From contig DFBT01000105.1 of the NCBI GenBank assembly GCA_002366725.1, positions 442 to 46,631 of the forward strand: a stretch of DNA of 46,190 nucleotides. The letters are read 5' to 3'. The position numbers and the translations under genes are program-made. Positions within the stretch are counted from its first letter, which is position 1. The number at the start of each line of letters is the position of its first letter. Below are positions 41,491 through 46,190 of this stretch, piece after piece. The DNA comes from Caldifarciminota bacterium UBA3073 (lineage in GTDB: Bacteria; Hydrothermota; UBA3073). The notes under the pieces are model-generated. The model worked only from the letters and a program-made list of their open reading frames with translations, made no database searches and had not been told where the DNA came from.

Positions 41491-41949
41491 ATGAAGAGAT
41501 ATCTTTTTTTTCTCTATATGTTGTTGCTATCTATTGGATGCGCTGAAAACCCATTACAGCCACCGGGTGGAATAAAACACGGAACGGGAAGTTGCAATTT
41601 GACCGAAGGTTCTTCCTTAACATTCACATTCCCGGGCGGAGATTATGGAGAGTTCATTCTCGAATATAACAATGGATATGTATATATAAATGCAACTGGA
41701 ATCATAAGGGTTTCGGGTAATAGAGACACTGCACCAGAGGGGCAATACCTTACCTGTGAATTATTTGAATGGGTCGATGAAGAAAGTCATCCGTACTACT
41801 ATTTTTTAAAAACTGACGATGCAATACACTATGCAAAGGTGCGGAGGATTGGTGACATCACAAAGGAGTTAACGATAAAGTTCGAATGGTGGCTGCAGAT
41901 AGAGGCGGGAAATAGGTACCTCGGTTCGCAGAATCCCGTGGAGATGTAA
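41491..41949 (+). CDS. Small lipoprotein of unknown function
   Basis: 152 residues from the ATG at 41491 (GAAGGTG upstream; an ATG at 41473 would add six residues). Signal MKRYLFFLYMLLLSIGC with lipobox LSIGC, mature start CAENPLQPPGG. The remainder is beta-rich with alternating residues ('GEFILEYNNGYVYINATGII', 'LTIKFEWWLQIEAG'). I do not recognise a family. Same strand as maf and the exonuclease gene, likely in one transcript. Confidence 0.7.
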   Translation: MKRYLFFLYMLLLSIGCAENPLQPPGGIKHGTGSCNLTEGSSLTFTFPGGDYGEFILEYNNGYVYINATGIIRVSGNRDTAPEGQYLTCELFEWVDEESHPYYYFLKTDDAIHYAKVRRIGDITKELTIKFEWWLQIEAGNRYLGSQNPVEM

Positions 41950-41962
41950 CTTAAAGAATAGT

Positions 41963-42601
41963 ATGAGTATATTATTTATGGACATAGAGACAATTCCCGG
42001 TGGGGAGAGGACAAAGGAGTATCTGAAAAAGCAAATACCCCCGCCAAAGGGGGCACTGAAACTTGAAGATGTAAAGAAATGGGAGGAGGAAAAAAACAAA
42101 AAGCTGAATGAGGCGTTTGAACACACATCCCTCTCCGGAGACTTTGGACAGATCCTGTGTATTGCCTGTATAAAAGAGAAATCGGACGGTATTGAGAAGA
42201 TAATATTTAAAGGGGATGAAAAGAGGTTATTAAAGGAATTCTGGGAATTCTGTCGCGATGTTACCCTTTTCGTGGGACATAATATCCTCGATTTCGACTT
42301 AAAGTTCATAATGAAGAGGGGTATAATACACGGGGTAAAGCCGAGTGTCCCGATAAATTTTGCAAGGTATAGACACAATGTGGTGTATGACACGATGTGG
42401 GAATGGGAGAGGTGGAGCAAGAGAATATCGTTAGATAAACTTGCATACATTCTCTCTTTACCCACATCGAAAACCACCATGGACGGCAGCCAGGTTTATG
42501 AATACTACAAACGGGGAAAAATTGACGAGATATGTGAATACTGCATGAGAGACACGGAACTCGTGAGAAAGATATACAGAAAAATAAATTTTCTGGAATA
42601 A
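41963..42601 (+). CDS. Predicted 3'-5' exonuclease, PolB-like (DEDDy)
   Basis: 212 residues of the ribonuclease-H-like DEDD fold (PF10108 group). Exo I: 'LFMDIETIPGG' (Asp7, Glu9). Exo II: 'VGHNILDFDLKFIM'. Exo III: 'YCMRDTELVRKIY' (Y-x-x-x-D). Between them 'DTMWEWERWSKRISLDKLAY' is typical of this family. It resembles the proofreading domain of family B polymerases without a polymerase part. A role in DNA repair or RNA trimming is likely but unproven. No strong ribosome site; the start is 13 nt after the lipoprotein stop. Confidence 0.85.
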   Translation: MSILFMDIETIPGGERTKEYLKKQIPPPKGALKLEDVKKWEEEKNKKLNEAFEHTSLSGDFGQILCIACIKEKSDGIEKIIFKGDEKRLLKEFWEFCRDVTLFVGHNILDFDLKFIMKRGIIHGVKPSVPINFARYRHNVVYDTMWEWERWSKRISLDKLAYILSLPTSKTTMDGSQVYEYYKRGKIDEICEYCMRDTELVRKIYRKINFLE

Positions 42602-42728
42602 GAACTCATGCTTTCGGGTGTTTAGTTGGTTAGTTTGTTAGTTGGTTAGGGAAGGGAGGATAAAGGCCCAATGACTAATGCCCAACGACCCATTAACCCA
42701 ATTACCCATTAACCCAATAACCTATCCT

Positions 42729-43328
42729 ATGCTTCTGTATGTTATTCTCGGTGAGGAGTGGCTTGGAGAAAGAAGAATAGAGGATGTGGCAGAAAAACTC
42801 GCGTCATCGGGTGTATCTGTAATACAGCTACGGGAACACAAGGTGGCAAGAGACATCATAGAGGATGCGAGGAAGATAAGTATTGCCATTCGGGACTGCA
42901 GAGTACCACTTCTCATCAATAATCGTCCCGATATCGCATCCGAGGTGAACGCAGATGGTGTACATATCGGTCAGGACGATGTCTCCATCCACACCGCAAG
43001 AAAAATACTCGGTAAGAATAAATTAATAGGCGTCTCTGTCCATTCAGTTGAAGAGGCGCTTCTGGCGGAAAAAGGGAAGGCAAACTATCTCTCCTTTGGC
43101 TCTATATTTCCCTCGGATACAAAAAAATCCATAGTTCGTCCTATATCCATTCTGAGAGAGATAAAAAGGGCGGTTCAAATCCCAGTTTTTGCGATAGGTG
43201 GTATAACCCTTGAGAATATAGGTCTGATTACAAAAGAAGGCGCCGATGGTATCTGCGTATCAAGGGACATTCTAAACAGAGAGGATATTGAAAAAAGGGT
43301 GAGAGAATATATAAAAATGCTAATGTAA
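42729..43328 (+). CDS. thiE: Thiamine-phosphate synthase
   Basis: 199 residues from the ATG at 42729; the upstream frame extension translates a TTAACCCAATTACCCA repeat and is rejected. Joins HMP-PP and thiazole phosphate to thiamine phosphate. TIM-barrel motifs: 'SGVSVIQLREH', 'VPLLINNRPDIASEVNADGV' and 'HIGQDD', 'LIGVSVHSVEEALLA', 'YLSFGSIFPSDTKKS' (family usual: GPIFPTxTK), and 'IPVFAIGGITLENI'. Other thiamine genes are absent. TenI relatives look alike, but the QLREH and GQDD motifs support ThiE. No Shine-Dalgarno sequence is visible. Confidence 0.88.
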   Translation: MLLYVILGEEWLGERRIEDVAEKLASSGVSVIQLREHKVARDIIEDARKISIAIRDCRVPLLINNRPDIASEVNADGVHIGQDDVSIHTARKILGKNKLIGVSVHSVEEALLAEKGKANYLSFGSIFPSDTKKSIVRPISILREIKRAVQIPVFAIGGITLENIGLITKEGADGICVSRDILNREDIEKRVREYIKMLM

Positions 43329-43332
43329 AAAC

Positions 43333-43558
43333 CAAATATTGAAAATCAAAATGACAAATCAAGCATTAAAAATCCTAAGTCCTAAATCCTAAATCTCAAG
43401 ATCCGTATGGACAATATCTAAATCACAATTTCCAAAATCCAAACTTGTTTTGTACATTTGAATTTAGGGCTTGGAATTTGTCCGCAGGATCCTGTGGATT
43501 TGGGATTTAGAAATTATAATTTAGAAATTTGCATTTTGATATTTGCTTTTTGATTTTT
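43333..43558. repeat. AT-rich imperfect inverted repeat before the sigma factor gene
   Basis: The left arm holds TATTGAAAATCAAAATGACA, then words such as AATCCTAAGTCCTAAATCC. The right arm holds GATTTGGGATTTAGAAATTA and ATTTGCATTTTGATATTTGC, then TTTTTGATTTTT. Inside, a CAAGATCCGTATGGAC micro-unit (about 43398-43412) and a TCCGCAGGATCCTGTGGA unit (43481-43498) interrupt the arms. Related to 38432-38632. Confidence 0.65.
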
Positions 43559-43604
43559 CTCGGTGTTTTTTGGTGTTGTCAACGCATATTCCGAGAGATT
43601 AGCT

Positions 43605-44135
43605 ATGGAAGATAAAGATCTCGTAAAACGGGCAAAGGCGGGAAATAAGCACTCGTTTGAAACCCTCGTAAAGAAACATAAGAAAAAAGTATACAATGCG
43701 GCATACGGCATTTTACACGATAGCGACGATGCAATGGATATAATGATGGAGACTTTTTATATCGCCTATACCCGTCTATCATCCCTGAAGAAAGAGACAA
43801 AATTCGGTTCCTGGCTCATCGGAATTGCAAGAAACCTCGCATTAATGAGATTGAGAAACAGGGGCAGGGAAATTTCAATTGAGGAACCCGAAGTAAGAAA
43901 GAGACTTTCCGTCCCATTTGATGAAGAAGTTACAAGAGAGGATTTAAGAAGAATTATAAAGAGAGAGATAGAAAATCTACCTCACAAATACAGAGAGGCA
44001 TTTGTCATGAGGGAGATAATGGGATTTCCCTATGGAAGAATAACAAAGGAACTCGGTATCTCCCTGAGTAATGCAAAGGTGAGGGTATCGAGGGCAAAGG
44101 CACTCCTAAGAAGAAGGCTATCGAGAATTCTTTAA
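43605..44135 (+). CDS. ECF-type RNA polymerase sigma factor
   Basis: 176 residues from the ATG at 43605 (MEDKDLVKRAKAGNKHSFET); an upstream GTG at 43563 would add 14 residues. Region 2: 'LVKKHKKKVYNAAYGIL', 'DSDDAMDIMMETFYIAYTRL' (core and -10 recognition), 'FGSWLIGIARNLALMRLR'. Region 4: 'IENLPHKYREAFVMREIMGF', 'ITKELGISLSNAKVRVSRAK' (-35 helix-turn-helix). No anti-sigma gene follows: the next gene is gyrB on the other strand, 8 nt away. The target regulon is unknown. A repeat occupies the position where its promoter should be. Confidence 0.92.
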   Translation: MEDKDLVKRAKAGNKHSFETLVKKHKKKVYNAAYGILHDSDDAMDIMMETFYIAYTRLSSLKKETKFGSWLIGIARNLALMRLRNRGREISIEEPEVRKRLSVPFDEEVTREDLRRIIKREIENLPHKYREAFVMREIMGFPYGRITKELGISLSNAKVRVSRAKALLRRRLSRIL

Positions 44136-44143
44136 TCTGCCAA

Positions 44144-46033
44144 TTACACATCCAGATTTTCTACAAATCTCGCATTTTCCTCTATAAATTTTCTTCTTGG
44201 CTCGACATTATCCCCCATAAGGATATTAAAAGTTCTGTCTGCCTCGACAAGGTCTTCCGCCGTCACACTTTTTAAAGTTCGTTTCTCTGGATTCATGGTC
44301 GTTTCCCACAATTGCCCGGGATTCATTTCGCCAAGTCCCTTGTATCTCTGAATATCAATTTTATCTTCATTCTCTCCTGTTATTCTGGTAAGTTCCTCAT
44401 CGGAATAGGCGTAAATCACCTTGTTTTTTATCTTCACCCGGTATAGGGGGGGCTGTGCAATGTAAAGATGCCCTTCTTCAACAAGCTTCCTGGCATAACG
44501 GTAAAAGAGCGTAAGTAAAAGCGTACATATATGTGCACCATCTACATCGGCATCAGCCATAATAATTATTTTACCGTATCTTAACCTATCCAGCACCTGT
44601 GATTCATCTCCAACCCCTATTCCTATTGCAGATATTATCGTCTTTATCTCCTCGTTTGACAATATTTTATCTATTCTTGATTTCTCGACATTTAGTATCT
44701 TGCCCTTGAGCGGTAGTATCGCCTGGAAATTCCTGTCTCTACCTTGCTTTGCTGAACCACCGGCAGAATCTCCCTCCACGAGGAACAGCTCGGCAGACCT
44801 CACATCTCTGGAAATACAATCGGCAAGTTTCCCCGGCAGTGGAAATACATCAAGTGCGCCCTTTCTACGGGCGAGTTCTCTTGCCTCTCTCGCAGCAATC
44901 CTTGCCTTTGCCGCCGCATATATCTTTTTAATAATCTTATCCAGAACCTTCGGATTCTCCTCAAAGTACATACTGAGACAGCTGCCAACGGTGGATTCGA
45001 CTAATCCTTTTACCTCAGTATTACCCAGTTTCATCTTCGTCTGTCCCTCAAACTGGGGCTCTGGTAGTTTCACCGATATAACCGCAGTCACTCCTTCTCT
45101 CGCATCCTCACCCTGTACGGATTCCTTGTTATTATTTTTTCTTACGAAATCGTTTATCACCCTTGTCAACCCACTCTTGAACCCCACGAGGTGCGTTCCA
45201 CCTTCCCTCGTCAGTATATTATTTGCGAATGTGAATATGTTTTCACTGTACGAGTCCGTGTATTGCATGGCTATTTCTATATCTACAGCTCCCTTCTCGG
45301 CCTTGAAATATATGACCGGTGATACCGGTGTCTTACCACTATTGAGATAGGTTACGAACTCACTTATCCCACCATCATAGGAGAATTCCTTTTCCAGATC
45401 ACTCCCTTCATCTTTCAGCGTGAGTTTCACCTTCCTGTTTAAGAATGCAAGTTCTCTCTCTCTCTCTGCGATTATCTCCGGGTTGAAGTCTATTTCCTTG
45501 AATATCCGGGAGTCGGGGGAAAATTTAACGATTGTGCCGTGCTCTCCTATGCCGGCGTCTCCCGTTCTCTTCACATCCTTCACGGGTTTACCCCTCTCGT
45601 ATCTCTGGTAAAAAACCCCCCTATCTCTTGTCACCCACACTTCCAAGCACTCTGAGAGGGCATTTACAACCGAGACACCCACACCATGCAATCCGCCCGA
45701 TACCTTATAAACCTTGTGGTCGAATTTACCTCCCGCGTGCAGGGATGTCATTACCACCTCAAGTGCCGACCGTTTTTCAATCTCGTGAATGTCCACGGGA
45801 ATTCCCCTGCCGTTGTCCCTTACCGTTATTGAATTGTCTTTGTGAATTACAACATCAATTCTGTCGCATTCACCTACTGCCGCTTCATCTATGGAATTGT
45901 CAATTACTTCAAACACGAGGTGATGCAGACCAATCTTTCCAGTGTCCCCGATGTACATAGCCGGTCTCTTTCTCACCGCCTCGAGTCCCTTCAAAACATG
46001 AATATTTTTTGCATCATATCTTTTCCTTCCCAT
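44144..46033 (-). CDS. gyrB: DNA gyrase subunit B
   Basis: 629 residues from the ATG at 46033 (GGGGAGGT upstream), the short GyrB form without the proteobacterial insert. ATPase part: 'GLEAVRKRPAMYIGDTG', 'VIDNSIDEAAVGECD', 'RDNGRGIPVDIH', 'SGGLHGVGVSVVNALSE'. TOPRIM part: 'SAELFLVEGDSAGGSAKQGR', 'IIMADADVDGAHICTLLLTL', and 'RYKGLGEMNPGQLWETTMNP' near the C-terminus. 'LPGKLADC' (A rather than T) favours GyrB over ParE. Introduces negative supercoils with GyrA (not in this window). Perfect promoter at 46103-46131. Confidence 0.95.
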   Translation of the reverse strand: MGRKRYDAKNIHVLKGLEAVRKRPAMYIGDTGKIGLHHLVFEVIDNSIDEAAVGECDRIDVVIHKDNSITVRDNGRGIPVDIHEIEKRSALEVVMTSLHAGGKFDHKVYKVSGGLHGVGVSVVNALSECLEVWVTRDRGVFYQRYERGKPVKDVKRTGDAGIGEHGTIVKFSPDSRIFKEIDFNPEIIAERERELAFLNRKVKLTLKDEGSDLEKEFSYDGGISEFVTYLNSGKTPVSPVIYFKAEKGAVDIEIAMQYTDSYSENIFTFANNILTREGGTHLVGFKSGLTRVINDFVRKNNNKESVQGEDAREGVTAVISVKLPEPQFEGQTKMKLGNTEVKGLVESTVGSCLSMYFEENPKVLDKIIKKIYAAAKARIAAREARELARRKGALDVFPLPGKLADCISRDVRSAELFLVEGDSAGGSAKQGRDRNFQAILPLKGKILNVEKSRIDKILSNEEIKTIISAIGIGVGDESQVLDRLRYGKIIIMADADVDGAHICTLLLTLFYRYARKLVEEGHLYIAQPPLYRVKIKNKVIYAYSDEELTRITGENEDKIDIQRYKGLGEMNPGQLWETTMNPEKRTLKSVTAEDLVEADRTFNILMGDNVEPRRKFIEENARFVENLDV

Positions 46034-46102
46034 AAATCTTACCTCCCCTTTTGAACCCACAGAACCCTTACTTTATGTTGTGCTAAACCATCTGGATATA
46101 TT

Positions 46103-46131
46103 ATTATAACACATTTTTCGGCAATTGTCAA
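46103..46131 (-). promoter_or_regulatory. Promoter of gyrB (TTGACA-17-TATAAT)
   Basis: Minus strand: TTGACA (46131-46126), 17 nt ending TGTGT, TATAAT (46108-46103), with an extended -10 TGT. Predicted start near 46096, leader about 63 nt. Confidence 0.88.
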
Positions 46132-46170
46132 GCAAAAATTGGACACAGATTACCCATGATTTTTTTGTTA

Positions 46171-46190
46171 GGCGATTATAAAACATTTGA
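46171..46190. repeat. 20-bp sequence identical to the start of the lipoprotein gene
   Basis: GGCGATTATAAAACATTTGA ends the window and is found again at 13359-13378, where it covers the start codon and first codons (MFYNR) of the 397-residue lipoprotein. The base on the left differs; the right side is unknown here. Confidence 0.7.

Noticed and set aside
42678..42728. N-terminal extension of thiE (MPNDPLTQLPINPITYP)
   Set aside because: It is a translation of a CCCAATTACCCATTAACCCA repeat; family homology begins at the next ATG (42729).
46066..46186. Second lipoprotein-like gene on the minus strand starting MFYNR at the window edge
   Set aside because: The frame runs across the gyrB promoter and gives no signal peptide or family feature; the shared 20-mer is better treated as a repeat.

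Overview
The window looks like chromosomal DNA of an uncultivated Gram-negative (two-membrane) bacterium. Evidence: a PorV/UPF0164-like outer-membrane protein, a beta-barrel porin, lipobox-bearing lipoproteins, and secreted LVIVD beta-propeller proteins carrying FlgD/T9SS-type C-terminal tails ('DLTGRLVR...W.G.DD.G..V..GVY'). Together with an aldehyde:ferredoxin oxidoreductase, a myo-inositol-1-phosphate synthase and intergenic gaps full of short palindromic repeats, this suggests an anaerobe of a candidate phylum such as WOR-3/Stahlbacteria, TA06 or a relative in the FCB area. That placement is inference; no rRNA is present. I saw no tRNA, rRNA, CRISPR array, transposase or phage genes.

Layout. 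1-2.4 kb (minus): a gene cut by the left edge, a YfiM-like small protein, an orphan FlgD-like tail and glnA. 2.6-8.7 kb (plus): pdxJ-purQ, a double ACT-domain protein, a Lon-family protease and an acyl-CoA dehydrogenase. 9.2-25 kb (mostly minus): HAD hydrolase, LysE exporter, PD-(D/E)XK nuclease, a lipoprotein, a FakA-type kinase, an ino1-tmk-smc cluster, rpsT (plus), and a secreted operon (LVIVD propeller, small barrel, M23 peptidase). 25.4-31.8 kb (plus): a second M23 peptidase, PorV-like protein, homoserine dehydrogenase, MobB, an unknown membrane protein and a tungsten-type AOR. 32-37.9 kb (plus): one operon with a strong promoter and a terminator, encoding two near-identical NSS sodium symporters, a 37-residue MetS-like small subunit, a GYD-domain protein, a secreted cyclase-family protein and a porin. 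38.7-44.1 kb (plus): a solitary RnfG-like FMN protein, an 'asparagine synthetase B'-like secreted protein, maf, a lipoprotein, a PolB-type exonuclease, thiE and an ECF sigma factor. gyrB (minus) closes the window.

Regulation is unusually readable. Eleven promoters match the vegetative consensus (TTGACA/T, exactly 17 nt, TATAAT-like), many with an extended -10. Two of them (pdxJ and the PorV-like gene) place the predicted transcription start at or within 3 nt of the ATG, implying leaderless mRNAs.

The most unusual structure is the intergenic DNA: several families of short palindromic elements, some nested inside each other. They include a MITE-like element with about 30-bp terminal inverted repeats, a promoter-bearing repeat present once intact and once interrupted by a 59-bp palindromic insert, and repeats that form the last codons of several genes. 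The 32-37.9 kb operon is the best candidate for an undescribed functional system: outer-membrane porin, exported hydrolase-like protein, and two inner-membrane sodium symporters.
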